Source: Rhizobium sullae
GTDB lineage: Bacteria; Pseudomonadota; Alphaproteobacteria; Rhizobiales; Rhizobiaceae
Assembly: GCF_900169785.1 (NCBI RefSeq)
Contig: NZ_FWER01000017.1
Location: forward strand, 152,936 to 216,935
DNA: 64,000 bases
Reading direction: 5' to 3'
Under the pieces are notes generated by a model. It had not been told where the DNA came from. It saw nothing but the letters and a program-made list of their open reading frames with translations, and did not search any database. Made by a program: the position numbers and the translations under genes. This document shows, piece by piece, positions 15,952-24,827 of this stretch (the stretch's first letter is position 1; each line of letters begins with the position of its first letter).

Positions 15952-18155
15952 GATACGAGCGCACAGACTTGATGACCGGTACTGTCGAAGAGGGCCTTCA
16001 GGCTCTCGTCGAAGGCCGTCACGGTGATCCATTCTCGATCCTTGGACGCCACCAGTACGGCGATTTTGCGGTCGTAAGGGCGTTGTTACCCGGGGCGGCA
16101 TCGGTCGACCTCGTCGAGGCTGACACCGGCCACGTGCTGACGAGACTTGAGACGATTCATGAGGGTGGTCTTTTTGCCGGGGCGATCGGCGACACGACGA
16201 GTTACCTCTTTCGCATCAACTGGCCGGATGCCGTGCAGGAGACGGAGGATCCTTATTTCTTCGGTTTATTGCTCGGCGAGCTTGACCTGCATCTGATCTC
16301 TCAGGGCACCCACTATGATCTCGGCCGTACGCTCGGCGCCATTCCGATGGAAATCGATGGCATCCAGGGCGTGCGTTTTTGCCTGTGGGCACCCAGTGCA
16401 CGGCGGGTTTCGGTGGTTGGCGACTTCAACAGTTGGGATGGTCGCCGACATCCGATGCGACTGCGTCCGTCAGCCGGCGTATGGGAGATCTTCATCCCGC
16501 GCCTGACGCAGGGGGAACGCTACAAGTTCGAGTTACTTGACGCCAACGGCAATCTGTTGCCGCAAAAAGCCGACCCGGTTGCCCGTGCCAGCGAGGCTGC
16601 GCCCTCCACGGCTTCGGTCGTCGCGTCCTCGAAACCCTTCCGCTGGAGCGATGAAGACTGGATGCGTGCTCACCGCGCCGACCGCGCACTCGAAGGTGCA
16701 ATTTCAGTCTACGAGGTGCATCTCGGATCTTGGCTTAAGATCACTGAGGAGGCAAACCGGCCGCTCGACTGGGTCGAGCTCAGCCAGAGGCTGGTCCCCT
16801 ATGCTCGAGATCTCGGCTTTACGCACATCGAACTGTTGCCGATCATGGAACATCCGTTCGGAGGCTCTTGGGGCTATCAGCCCCTTGGCCTTTTTGCTCC
16901 AACCGGCCGCTATGGCATGCCGGATGACTTCGCCTATTTCGTCGACCGCTGCCATGCCGCGGGCATTGGCATCATCCTCGATTGGGTACCGGCGCATTTT
17001 CCAGCCGATGTCTGGGGGCTCGCCCGCTTCGACGGCACCGCGCTCTATGAGCATGAGGACCCACGGGAGGGATTCCACAAGGATTGGAACACCCTGATCT
17101 ACAACCTCGGGCGCAACGAGGTCAAAGGGTTCCTGATCGCCAGTGCACTCGAATGGCTGGAGCACTATCACGTCGACGGTCTGCGCGTCGATGCGGTCGC
17201 CTCGATGCTTTACCGCGACTACAGCCGCAACGAGGGCGAATGGATACCCAACAAATACGGCGGGCGGGAGAACCTCGAGGCGGTGGAATTCTTCAAACAT
17301 CTGAACAGTATCATCCATCATCGGTGCCCGCATGCCTTTACGGCGGCCGAAGAGTCGACCGCCTGGCCGGGGGTTACGAAGCGGCCCGAAGACGGCGGCC
17401 TTGGCTTTGATTTCAAGTGGAACATGGGCTGGATGCACGACACGCTGCATTATATGCAGGCGGATCCAGTCTACCGCAAATACGATCATGCGGCGATGAC
17501 GTTTGGCATGATCTATGCTTATTCCGAACGCTTCATGCTGCCGCTTTCCCATGACGAGGTGGTGCACGGCAAGGGTTCGCTGCTCGCAAAGATGCCCGGC
17601 GATCATTGGCAGCGGCTTGCCAATCTGCGCGCCTATTACGGGTTCATGTGGGGTCATCCAGGCAAGAAACTGCTTTTCATGGGTTGCGAGCTTGCCCAGG
17701 AGAGCGAATGGAGCCACGATGGTTCCGTTCATTGGGACCTGCTCGACAACCCAGCTCATGCAGGTATCCAGCGGTTGATCGGCGACCTCAACAGGCTTTA
17801 TGCGCGAGAGCCGGCGCTGCAGTTCGGTGACGTTCATGCAGCTGGCTTCGAATGGGCAGCCGCCGACGATGCGGAAAACTCCGTCTACGGCATGCTTCGC
17901 AGTTCGAGCGACCGCTCGTCGCTGATGCTGATTATGTCCAATCTCACGCCTGTTCCGCGGGACGGCTATCGTGTCGGCGTGCCGAGGGAGGGGCGCTGGG
18001 AGGTGGTGCTCAATACGGATGCGGCAATCTATGGGGGATCCAATCTCGGCCAGACCGAGGTCTGGGCAGAACGCCAGCCAAGAAATGGCAAGGGGTATTC
18101 TATCCTTCTCCTACTGCCGCCGCTCGCGACGGTCTTCCTGCGGCAGAAGGAGTAG
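15948..18155 (+). CDS. glgB: 1,4-alpha-glucan branching enzyme GlgB
   Basis: This is a 735-residue GH13_9 branching enzyme of full length. It has an N-terminal extra domain (about 15-115), a CBM48 beta domain (about 125-225, FCLWAPSARRVSVVGDFNSWDG), and a catalytic barrel with Asp415 in GLRVDAVASMLY, Glu468 in AAEESTAW and Asp536 in LPLSHDEVVHGK. The spacings 53 and 121 match those of E. coli GlgB Asp405/Glu458/Asp526. It transfers short chains to make alpha-1,6 branches in glycogen-like polymer. As the last gene of the glgE-treS/mak-glgB operon, it branches the linear product of GlgE. No glgC/glgA accompany it here; the debranching gene glgX lies 40 kb away in this window. Confidence 0.97.
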   Translation: MRYERTDLMTGTVEEGLQALVEGRHGDPFSILGRHQYGDFAVVRALLPGAASVDLVEADTGHVLTRLETIHEGGLFAGAIGDTTSYLFRINWPDAVQETEDPYFFGLLLGELDLHLISQGTHYDLGRTLGAIPMEIDGIQGVRFCLWAPSARRVSVVGDFNSWDGRRHPMRLRPSAGVWEIFIPRLTQGERYKFELLDANGNLLPQKADPVARASEAAPSTASVVASSKPFRWSDEDWMRAHRADRALEGAISVYEVHLGSWLKITEEANRPLDWVELSQRLVPYARDLGFTHIELLPIMEHPFGGSWGYQPLGLFAPTGRYGMPDDFAYFVDRCHAAGIGIILDWVPAHFPADVWGLARFDGTALYEHEDPREGFHKDWNTLIYNLGRNEVKGFLIASALEWLEHYHVDGLRVDAVASMLYRDYSRNEGEWIPNKYGGRENLEAVEFFKHLNSIIHHRCPHAFTAAEESTAWPGVTKRPEDGGLGFDFKWNMGWMHDTLHYMQADPVYRKYDHAAMTFGMIYAYSERFMLPLSHDEVVHGKGSLLAKMPGDHWQRLANLRAYYGFMWGHPGKKLLFMGCELAQESEWSHDGSVHWDLLDNPAHAGIQRLIGDLNRLYAREPALQFGDVHAAGFEWAAADDAENSVYGMLRSSSDRSSLMLIMSNLTPVPRDGYRVGVPREGRWEVVLNTDAAIYGGSNLGQTEVWAERQPRNGKGYSILLLLPPLATVFLRQKE

Positions 18156-18232
18156 ATTTCTTCCGTCTGGCGCTTTGACGTGGCGGCGGACATATAGGCG
18201 GCCGGGCTCAGGGGTCATGCCTTGCAGGGATC

Positions 18233-20296
18233 TTACGGCCGAACGGGTTCATCGCGGTGGTCAGCGGGACTGGGTGGTGAGCGTTCAAGCAAGAGCTTCT
18301 CAACGTGGCTGAGTGGCAGAGGTTTTCCGAAGAAATACCCCTGAATTTCAGTACAACCATGCTCCCTCACTCGATCGAGCTGGTCGGTCGTTTCGACACC
18401 TTCTGCCGTGGTCGTAATGCCGAGACTTGATCCTAGATCGACCACCGCCTTCACGATGGCGGCGCAATCCTTGGACTCCCCAAGCTCACGGATGAACGAT
18501 TGATCGATCTTGATCTTATCAAAAGGGAAAAGCCTCAGATAACTCAAGGAAGAATATCCGGTGCCGAAGTCATCCATCGCGATCCGTACGCCAAGTCCCC
18601 TTATGTGGTGCAGGGTCGCCAAGGCCGTCTCACTGTCCGTGAGGAGGACGGATTCCGTGATTTCGAGTTCAAGCCGAAAGGCTGACAGGCCGGAATCGGC
18701 AAGGGCAGAAATAACCGTATGGGTAAGCGTCGGGCTTCGGAACTGGAGTGGGGAAAGGTTTACCGCAACCCTCACATCCCCCGGCCAGTTTGCGGCATCC
18801 TTGCAGGCCCGGCGCAACACCCATTCGCCGATCGGCACGATTAAGCCGGTTTCCTCTGCGAGCGGGATGAAGTCGGCGGGTGAAACCAATCCCCGCTCAG
18901 GATGGTGCCAACGCAAGAGTGCCTCGAAACCGACGATCTCTTCGGTTCCTGCGTTGACCTGCGGCTGATAATAGATTTCGAACTGGTTGCGTGCGATAGC
19001 CTGCCGAAGATCGATTTCGAGTTTGCGCCGCTGCTGAATGCCGGCGTCCATAGCAGGCTCAAAGAAGCAATACGTGCTTCTGCCGTTCGATTTCGCCTTG
19101 TAGAGAGCGGTATCGGCATTCCTCAAAACACTATCGGCTGTGTCGCCGTCGTCAGGAGCGATCGCAATACCGATGCTGACCCCGATGTGAACAAGCTGCC
19201 CCTCGATGTCGAACATTTCGCCGATAGCGTCGACAAGTCTTTGCGCCAGGGCTGAGGCCGTTTCATTCGTTCGAGCGTCCTGGTGGAAGACGACGAATTC
19301 GTCACCGCCCAGCCGTGCGATGCTGTCGCCCTCAGCCAGGCAATTCTTCAGTCTGTCCGTTACGGCCTTCAGCAGAAGGTCGCCGACTGCATGACCCAAC
19401 GTATCGTTCGCCTCTTTGAAGCGGTCGAGATCGAGGCATAGCAGCGCGCTGCGTTTTCCACCGCTACGAAAGGATAGTTCCTTTTCAAGTTTGTCACGCA
19501 AAAGCGTACGATTGGGCAAACCAGTCAACGGATCGTGACCAGCCATATGTTTTATCTGCTCTTCTGCACGCACGGGTTCGGTGACGTCTTCATGGGTCGC
19601 GACGTAGCCGCCGTTGTCCATTGGATTATGCGTGATCTTTATCACCCTGCCATCCATCAGGACTACATTTTCGCTGGCGGCGGAACCCTTTAGCGCGGCT
19701 TCGACGACGACATCGAAATATGCCTCCCGCTGAGCAGGCGCGTTTCCGGCCGTTTGCCGATAGTCGAGGATTTGCCAAAGAGGCGTCCCGGGCCGCGTCA
19801 ACGATTCGGGCAGCTCGTACAAGCGGCAATAGGCTGCGTTGCAAAGTAATAGTTTTTTCTCGGCATCGAACATGCACAGTCCGTGCGGCATGTTTGCCAG
19901 CGCCGAATCGAAGCGCCGGTTCTGATCGGCCAGATCCTTTTTTATGCTGGCAAGCGCGGATATGTCATCACAGCCGATCAACCATCCCCCGTCATCCACT
20001 GGCGTGGAGGTCAGTGAAACGATCCGGCCACTGACTGAGATCTCCTGACGCAACAAAGTCGAACGCGTGAGGAGGTGCGTCAGCCAGCTCTCTTGATTGT
20101 TGTCGGCTTGCTGCGACTGACCTAGGATCGGAATCTGCGCAGCCATCCTTGTCGCACTGACACCGAATTCGATAGCGCCTTTGGGGGCCTGCAAGAGTTT
20201 CCCCATCTGATCGTTGAATATCACAACGCGCAAGTCTGCATCCAGCAGCATGACGCCCTGCTGCATGTTCTCCAGAATACGGAAGGAACTGAGCAT
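18233..20296 (-). CDS. PAS-PAS-GGDEF-EAL cyclic-di-GMP protein
   Basis: This 687-residue protein has no obvious membrane span. Two PAS-like sensor domains occupy about residues 5-115 and 130-245. The GGDEF domain (about 250-415) has an intact LGGDEF at 329-334 and starts HDPLTGLPNR. The inhibitory I-site RxxD expected five residues before it reads AEGD, so the arginine is lost. The EAL domain (about 425-675) keeps EALLRW (Glu458), NLSPLQF, ELEITES, DDFGTGYSS, KIDQSF and AEGVET, the residues needed for c-di-GMP hydrolysis. It could both make and break c-di-GMP. Loss of the I-site predicts no product feedback on the cyclase. It is convergent with the glgB operon. AAAGGTGG precedes the ATG. The signal sensed is unknown. 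Confidence 0.93.
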   Translation of the reverse strand: MLSSFRILENMQQGVMLLDADLRVVIFNDQMGKLLQAPKGAIEFGVSATRMAAQIPILGQSQQADNNQESWLTHLLTRSTLLRQEISVSGRIVSLTSTPVDDGGWLIGCDDISALASIKKDLADQNRRFDSALANMPHGLCMFDAEKKLLLCNAAYCRLYELPESLTRPGTPLWQILDYRQTAGNAPAQREAYFDVVVEAALKGSAASENVVLMDGRVIKITHNPMDNGGYVATHEDVTEPVRAEEQIKHMAGHDPLTGLPNRTLLRDKLEKELSFRSGGKRSALLCLDLDRFKEANDTLGHAVGDLLLKAVTDRLKNCLAEGDSIARLGGDEFVVFHQDARTNETASALAQRLVDAIGEMFDIEGQLVHIGVSIGIAIAPDDGDTADSVLRNADTALYKAKSNGRSTYCFFEPAMDAGIQQRRKLEIDLRQAIARNQFEIYYQPQVNAGTEEIVGFEALLRWHHPERGLVSPADFIPLAEETGLIVPIGEWVLRRACKDAANWPGDVRVAVNLSPLQFRSPTLTHTVISALADSGLSAFRLELEITESVLLTDSETALATLHHIRGLGVRIAMDDFGTGYSSLSYLRLFPFDKIKIDQSFIRELGESKDCAAIVKAVVDLGSSLGITTTAEGVETTDQLDRVREHGCTEIQGYFFGKPLPLSHVEKLLLERSPPSPADHRDEPVRP

Positions 20297-21016
20297 ATTC
20301 CACCTTTGCTAGGCGACGATACACGCAACTGTAGAGTGCGCTCGAGGCGATCACAATACTTTCATTCCAGGTTCCTCAACCAGATCACATCGCGGTCGCC
20401 TCTGCGCGGGAATGGCCGACGGCGAAACGGTGGGCGCGGGAGCGCCCGGACCGTTAGTGCCGTCTCGCCGGGTGCCGATCAGTGCGTCCGTTTCCAAGTC
20501 AGGCCTCGTTACGCAACAACTGACACAAGCGTTAGGCGAGGCCATCATCCGCACACCGCCACGGTTCCAAAGACAACGCTTGAAAGGCCGGCTATTGGCC
20601 GTCGATTGTCGCCAGGAGAATAATGATGGTCACCGGACATCGTTCGGGAGCGGCGTAGTGACGCTTGATCGACACTACCGCACTCCGTGCGGGGCAGGAT
20701 GCGCGCAAAAACAGGGCGCCGCCGTTTGTGCTGGTGTCCGGCGTTGAACCCTGCGGTCTGATCTCGCTTCCGTAGGCATCAGCGCTCGGGGACGCGCCAA
20801 ATGTTGTTTTTAATCATGCGCAGTGATAGTATTCGCCAGCGGTGCCGCACTTTTTCAGCGCGGGCTGCGTGATTTGTCTGTGAGTTGCTTCTGATCAAGC
20901 AGAAGAATCTCTCGCGCTTGAGGGACATACTCAGAAGCATATTTTCGTCCGACGCCAACTCAATGGCGCCTCCGCCGGTCTATCTTGAACGTGAACGGAA
21001 ATACTTGGAGGAAAAA
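20297..21016. other. long intergenic stretch without a supported gene
   Basis: This 720-bp stretch has only short frames with no ribosome-binding site or family pattern. The part before 21017 is AT-richer around 20800-20850 and probably contains the lipoprotein promoter. Confidence 0.45.
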
Positions 21017-21259
21017 ATGACCAAGTGCACGATAAGTCTTACTCTCTTAGGCTGCCTTGCGTTGTCTGGCTGCCAGTCTGCTGCAACGTCGCAAGGAGGA
21101 CGCGGTAGCGAGTTCGGCTGCATCGCCGGTACGGTCGGCGGCGCGGTCGTCGGCGGTCTGCTCGGCGCGACCATTGGCTCGGGAACCGGGCAATTGTGGG
21201 CTGTTGGCGGCGGAGCCACGCTGGGCGCTGCGGGCGGCAGTGCCTTGACCTGCTATTGA
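21017..21259 (+). CDS. small glycine-zipper lipoprotein
   Basis: This is an 80-residue protein. The ATG at 21017 has GGAGG just upstream (a longer frame to 20885 has none). The signal is that of a lipoprotein: MTKCTISLTLLGCLALSGC, with lipobox LSGC and the lipidated cysteine at residue 19. The mature part has a GAVVGGLLGATIGSGTG glycine zipper and a second small-residue repeat, as in SlyB/17-kDa-antigen-like outer-membrane proteins. These anchor to the envelope and may insert as paired helices. The function is general envelope integrity by analogy. The stop is next to the start region of the EF-hand gene, so the two are likely co-transcribed. Confidence 0.8.
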   Translation: MTKCTISLTLLGCLALSGCQSAATSQGGRGSEFGCIAGTVGGAVVGGLLGATIGSGTGQLWAVGGGATLGAAGGSALTCY

Positions 21260-21273
21260 TGCGAAGGGCCGGG

Positions 21274-21630
21274 ATGATGAAAAGAGTAGTCCTACTGACA
21301 GGATCCGTTTTTTTCACCGCCATTGCGGCGGTGGCGCAGAACCAGCCGACGGCCCTGAACCAGGGTCAAATGGATCGGCTGGATCGCGACAGGAACGGAG
21401 CGGTCGACCGATCCGAATATCAGGCCTTCATGACGACGGCTTTCGTGAGCCTCGACAAGAACAAGGACGGAAGCCTGAACTCCGACGAAGTTGCCCGAGT
21501 TCTGAATGTCCAGCAATTCGCCGCCATCGACGTCAACGGCGACGGCAAGGCCAGCCAGAACGAGTTCCTGAATAGGGTGATGGCGGACTTCAAGACCGCC
21601 GACCGCGGCGGTGACGGACGCCTGCAGTAG
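21274..21630 (+). CDS. secreted EF-hand calcium-binding protein
   Basis: This 118-residue protein has a signal peptide (about residues 1-23, ending AVAQN). Three EF-hand loops follow: DRDRNGAVDRSEY, DKNKDGSLNSDEV and DVNGDGKASQNEF, each with the Asp-x-Asp/Asn-x-Asp/Asn-Gly pattern and a terminal acidic residue at position 12. A partial fourth loop, DRGGDGRLQ, is cut by the stop. The protein is expected in the periplasm, binding calcium. AAGGG precedes the ATG; a second ATG follows immediately (21277). It lies 14 bp after the lipoprotein gene. Confidence 0.85.
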   Translation: MMKRVVLLTGSVFFTAIAAVAQNQPTALNQGQMDRLDRDRNGAVDRSEYQAFMTTAFVSLDKNKDGSLNSDEVARVLNVQQFAAIDVNGDGKASQNEFLNRVMADFKTADRGGDGRLQ

Positions 21631-21741
21631 TGCAAGACGCAGCAGCGATCCGAGCCGCCTTGGCGGCGCGCTTCCGCTCGTCTCTTCTCTACTTGTTGGC
21701 GATGCCAGGTCAGTTCGTCCCGCTGAAGTGCCGGCAGGCTT

Positions 21742-21749
21742 CCCTCAGG
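21742..21749. repeat. target-site duplication, left copy (CCCTCAGG)
   Basis: The 8-bp direct repeat CCCTCAGG lies immediately outside the GTAAGC end of the IS66 element and is repeated exactly at 24250-24257. Eight bases is the IS66-family duplication length. Confidence 0.95.
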
Positions 21750-21762
21750 GTAAGCAATGTTC

Positions 21763-23295
21763 TCAGGCCACGGTTACGGCGTCGCGCTTTGGCGCATAGG
21801 CCCACGGCAATAGGTCATCGATCTCGCTGTTCGGATGGCCGTTGACGATTCTGCTGAGGACGTCGGCCAGGTAGGCGAGTGGCTCGACGTCATTGAGCTT
21901 GGCGGTTTCGATCAGCGAAGCAATCGTCGCCCAGTGTTCTGCCCCGGCGTCCGAACCTGCAAAGAGGGCGTTCTTGCGATTGAGAGCAATTGGGCGGATC
22001 GACCGCTCAACGGTGTTGGAGTCGATCTCGATGCGACCATCATCGATGAACCGCGTCAATCCCTCCCAGCGTGAGAGCGTATATCGGATCGCTTCGGCGA
22101 GTTTGGTCTTCTGGCTGATGAGGCCGAGCTGTTCGGTGAGCCAGGGTGCAAGGCTGTCGATGATCGGGCGGCTCTTATTTTGTCGGAATGCTCGACGCTC
22201 GTCCTGCGACATTCCGCGTATTTCGTCTTCGTTTCTGTAAAGTTCGGCGATGCGTTTGAGTGCCTCGGTGGCGATGGGTGCGGGACCGGCTGCAGCCAGC
22301 TCGTAAAATCGGCGACGGACATGTGACCAGCAGAAGGCCAGCGACACTGCATTCTTGGCGGCAAGCGGGCGATAGCCGCTGTAACCGTCCACTTGTAGGA
22401 CACCGACGAAGCCGTCGAGATGGGTCATCGGGCGTTCGCCTTTGCGATCCGGCGCATAGACATATGCGACACCAGGCGGATCGACCCCCTGCCACGGTCG
22501 ATCATCCCGCGCATAGGCCCAAAGCTGCCCGGTCTTGGTTCGCCCGCGCCCCGGATCGAGCACCGGAGCGGTGGTCTCGTCGGCAAAGAGCTTCGATGAC
22601 GTCTTCAGAACGTCGAGCAGCCGTTGATGAACGGGCCGCAGATGCCAGGCCGCGCGGCCGACCCAGTCGGCAAGTGTCGAGCGGTCGAGGTCAATGCCCT
22701 GGCGCTTGTAGATTTGTGCCTGCCGATAGAGCGGCAGGTGGTCGGCATATTTGGAGACCAGAATCTGAGCGACGGTTGCCTCGGTCGGAATGCCACCTTC
22801 GATCAGCCGCGCGGGAGCGGCGGCTTGGACGACGACGCCCTCGCAGCCTCGGCAGGCATACTTCGGGCGGCGAACAACCAGCACACGGAACTGGGCGGGA
22901 ATGATATCGAGCTTCTCGCTGACGTCTTCGCCGATCCGGTGCAAATCATTCCGGCAGCATGGGCAGGCGTGATCATCGACATCGACGATCATCTCGATGC
23001 GTGGCAGGTGGGCTGGAAGCGAGCCTCGGTTCGTCCGCCGTTTGGCGACCCGCGATTGGCGCAGGGCGGCTGATGTCTCTTCCTTCGCTTCCAGACCATC
23101 CGCCTCGACCTGTTCGGCTTCTTCGAGCCCAAGGAGAAGCTGGTCCTCGGGAAGCGCTTCAGCGCGGCGACCAAATCGATGACGCTGCAATTCCTTGATG
23201 ATCTGACGGAGGCGGGCATTCTCTGCCTCGCGCGAAAGCACCATCGCTTTCAGCGCGTTCAGGTCATCCGGAAGCTCGTCCGCCGTTATCATCAT
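21763..23295 (-). CDS. tnpC: IS66 transposase TnpC
   Basis: This is a 510-residue DDE transposase. It has an N-terminal helical part with LKAMVLSREAENARLRQIIKELQRHRFGRRAE, a zinc-finger-like segment CPCCRNDLHRIGEDVSEKL with later CRGCEG, then the catalytic core: LFADETTAPVLDPG, LQVDGYSGYR and IDSNTVERSIRPIALNRKN. The C-terminal IS66 tail ends PWAYAP. The start is one of two adjacent ATGs at 23295/23292, 73-76 bp after tnpB; a longer frame to 23409 overlaps tnpB and is unlikely. Confidence 0.96.
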   Translation of the reverse strand: MMITADELPDDLNALKAMVLSREAENARLRQIIKELQRHRFGRRAEALPEDQLLLGLEEAEQVEADGLEAKEETSAALRQSRVAKRRTNRGSLPAHLPRIEMIVDVDDHACPCCRNDLHRIGEDVSEKLDIIPAQFRVLVVRRPKYACRGCEGVVVQAAAPARLIEGGIPTEATVAQILVSKYADHLPLYRQAQIYKRQGIDLDRSTLADWVGRAAWHLRPVHQRLLDVLKTSSKLFADETTAPVLDPGRGRTKTGQLWAYARDDRPWQGVDPPGVAYVYAPDRKGERPMTHLDGFVGVLQVDGYSGYRPLAAKNAVSLAFCWSHVRRRFYELAAAGPAPIATEALKRIAELYRNEDEIRGMSQDERRAFRQNKSRPIIDSLAPWLTEQLGLISQKTKLAEAIRYTLSRWEGLTRFIDDGRIEIDSNTVERSIRPIALNRKNALFAGSDAGAEHWATIASLIETAKLNDVEPLAYLADVLSRIVNGHPNSEIDDLLPWAYAPKRDAVTVA

Positions 23296-23368
23296 GGGGC
23301 AAGAACAGCATATTTTGCCTCCCAAAACGAGAGGTCGGATGGGGGCTGATTCAATTGGTCGCGGCCCG

Positions 23369-23725
23369 TCATCCGGCCTTTGCCGGCGTGCGCGTTTCGC
23401 TCGGCGCATGCACGCGTTTCCAGTCCAGCCCCTCGAACAAGGCCGAGAACTGGGCGGATGTCAGATGCATTGCGCCGTTCTGCATTCGGGGCCAATGGAA
23501 CTCACCATCTTCCAGCCGCTTGGCGACCAGGCATACGCCGCTGCCGTCCCAGAAGATCAGCTTGATGCGGTCTGTGCGCTTGGCTCGGAACACATAGATT
23601 GTCCCGGAGAACGGGTCGGCTCCCATCTCTGCTTTCACAAGCGCAGTCAGCCCCTCTGCACCTTTGCGGAAGTCAACAGGCTTGGTAGCGATCATGACCT
23701 TTACCGCGCCGGATGGGCCAATCAC
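23369..23725 (-). CDS. tnpB: IS66 accessory protein TnpB
   Basis: This 118-residue protein of the IS66 Orf2 family has IATKPVDFRKGAEGLTALV, DPFSGTIYVFRAKRTDRIKLIFWDGSG and a C-terminal FHWPRM. It is needed with TnpA and TnpC for transposition; its biochemical role is unclear. Its start overlaps the tnpA stop by four bases (ATGA), the usual coupling in IS66 elements. Confidence 0.96.
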   Translation of the reverse strand: MIGPSGAVKVMIATKPVDFRKGAEGLTALVKAEMGADPFSGTIYVFRAKRTDRIKLIFWDGSGVCLVAKRLEDGEFHWPRMQNGAMHLTSAQFSALFEGLDWKRVHAPSETRTPAKAG

Positions 23726-24171
23726 CGTTGCACCCTCAATGCCTGAATGACGGCGGCAATTGTCGCTGCATCAGCGCCGGATGCTATCCGCACCGTCGCC
23801 CCGTCTATCTCCAGCACAATCGCCGCATCACCGGTGGCCATCCTCGGAGCACTCGATCCCTGCATCTTGCTCGCCCCTGCGTTCTTCGGCGGCACGACAA
23901 CTGCAGGCGCGAACATCGGCAATTTGTCGAGCTCCGGCAATGTATCGAGCGTTTTGCGGGCAAGTCGACGCCAAGTGAACAACTGTTGCGACGTCAGGCC
24001 ATGAAGTCGCGCAACCGCGGAAACCGTCACTCCTGGCTCATAGCTTTCCGCGACAATCTGAGCCTTTTGCTCGTCGCTCCAGTCACGCCGACGGCCACTG
24101 CCGGTAAAGACTTCGAACCGGCGCACAGGCTCATCGTCCTTGGATTTAAGCGTAAGCTCTGAAATCGACAT
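23722..24171 (-). CDS. tnpA: IS66 accessory protein TnpA (HTH)
   Basis: This is a 149-residue protein with the IS66 TnpA/IS3 Orf1-like HTH: RRRDWSDEQKAQIVAESYEPGVTVSAVARLHGLTSQQLFTWRR. It is followed by a proline/alanine linker and a C-terminal IVLEIDGATVRIASGADAATIAAVIQAL helix pair. It is first gene of the element's operon and probably binds the ends. Confidence 0.95.
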   Translation of the reverse strand: MSISELTLKSKDDEPVRRFEVFTGSGRRRDWSDEQKAQIVAESYEPGVTVSAVARLHGLTSQQLFTWRRLARKTLDTLPELDKLPMFAPAVVVPPKNAGASKMQGSSAPRMATGDAAIVLEIDGATVRIASGADAATIAAVIQALRVQR

Positions 24172-24249
24172 ATGTCCAAGCCCTCTTTCCAGGCCCTAAC
24201 ATCGTCAATCACACGCTGATCCGAAAGGTGGGGTCAAAACGCCGCTTAC

Positions 24250-24257
24250 CCCTCAGG
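24250..24257. repeat. target-site duplication, right copy (CCCTCAGG)
   Basis: Exact copy of the bases at 21742-21749, directly adjoining the GCTTAC end of the IS66 element. Confidence 0.95.
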
Positions 24258-24469
24258 CGACCCTCACATAGCTTATTATGGTGGTCTCCTGAGGCTCAAG
24301 CATGTGGCAATGGGGCCGTCTAGTTGCCCGGATTGTCGGCGACGAAGGCGATGCAGGCGCTGGCGTTCGGGAACAGCATCGCCTCGCGCGCATCGATATG
24401 GCTCAGCGTGGACGTTCAGCGTCGCGTGAACTGCGGCTTGGCACCACCCCAATATGGCGAGATATAGGT

Positions 24470-24690
24470 TCATGAGCCGAGACACTCTTTGCAGATCGTC
24501 TCGACAAGCTGCTGCAGGTCCTTCACGCGCGCGACGAGCCATTGCAACTCCTCATCGCTGATTGCGTATTTCGACGAGCATCGCGCCTCGACATAAGTTC
24601 GCGACAACAGTTCGAAGCAGCGGCGGCCAAAGCGTGTGTCGCGTGGCCAGGTGGCGACCAGCCGCCCTCGGCACGTTCGGCTCGCCAGCG
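24470..24690 (-). pseudogene. C-terminal remnant of a nucleotidyltransferase-HEPN gene
   Basis: The reading frame ends in a HEPN-like tail: RRCFELLSRTYVEARCSSKYAISDEELQWLVARVKDLQQLVETI. This matches the C-terminal helix pair of the rhizobial proteins that join a minimal nucleotidyltransferase to a HEPN domain (pattern FxLLxRAYVEARYSxxYxITxEELxWLxxRVxxLQxLV). There is no nucleotidyltransferase part and no proper start upstream, so it is a decayed fragment. A gene with the matching N-terminus begins at 63819. The remaining bases between the IS end and 24470, and from 24690 to 24827, hold nothing I recognise. Confidence 0.6.
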
Positions 24691-24827
24691 CAGCACCTTG
24701 GTACGGTGCGACTTCGGGGTCAAGTCGGCCGCATGAAAGTGCGGTCATTCGCTCTTGAGCAATTCACGTCCGACCAGGACGTGCCGGCAAAGATGCCTGG
24801 CAGCGACAGATTGTTAGGCGGCGCGGA

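Larger units (their letters stand above)
21750..24249 (-). mobile_element. complete IS66-family insertion sequence (2,500 bp)
   Basis: The ends read GTAAGC...GCTTAC with longer imperfect inverted repeats (left GTAAGCAATGTTCT, right GTAAGCGGCGTTTT when read inward). The element is flanked by identical 8-bp CCCTCAGG repeats, so both ends are defined to the base. It carries the three standard genes tnpA, tnpB and tnpC on the minus strand, all open, so it appears intact and potentially mobile. IS name not assigned. Confidence 0.95.

Noticed and set aside
16704..17837. 377-residue open frame on the minus strand
   Set aside because: Antisense to the catalytic barrel of glgB, which is clearly coding on the other strand.
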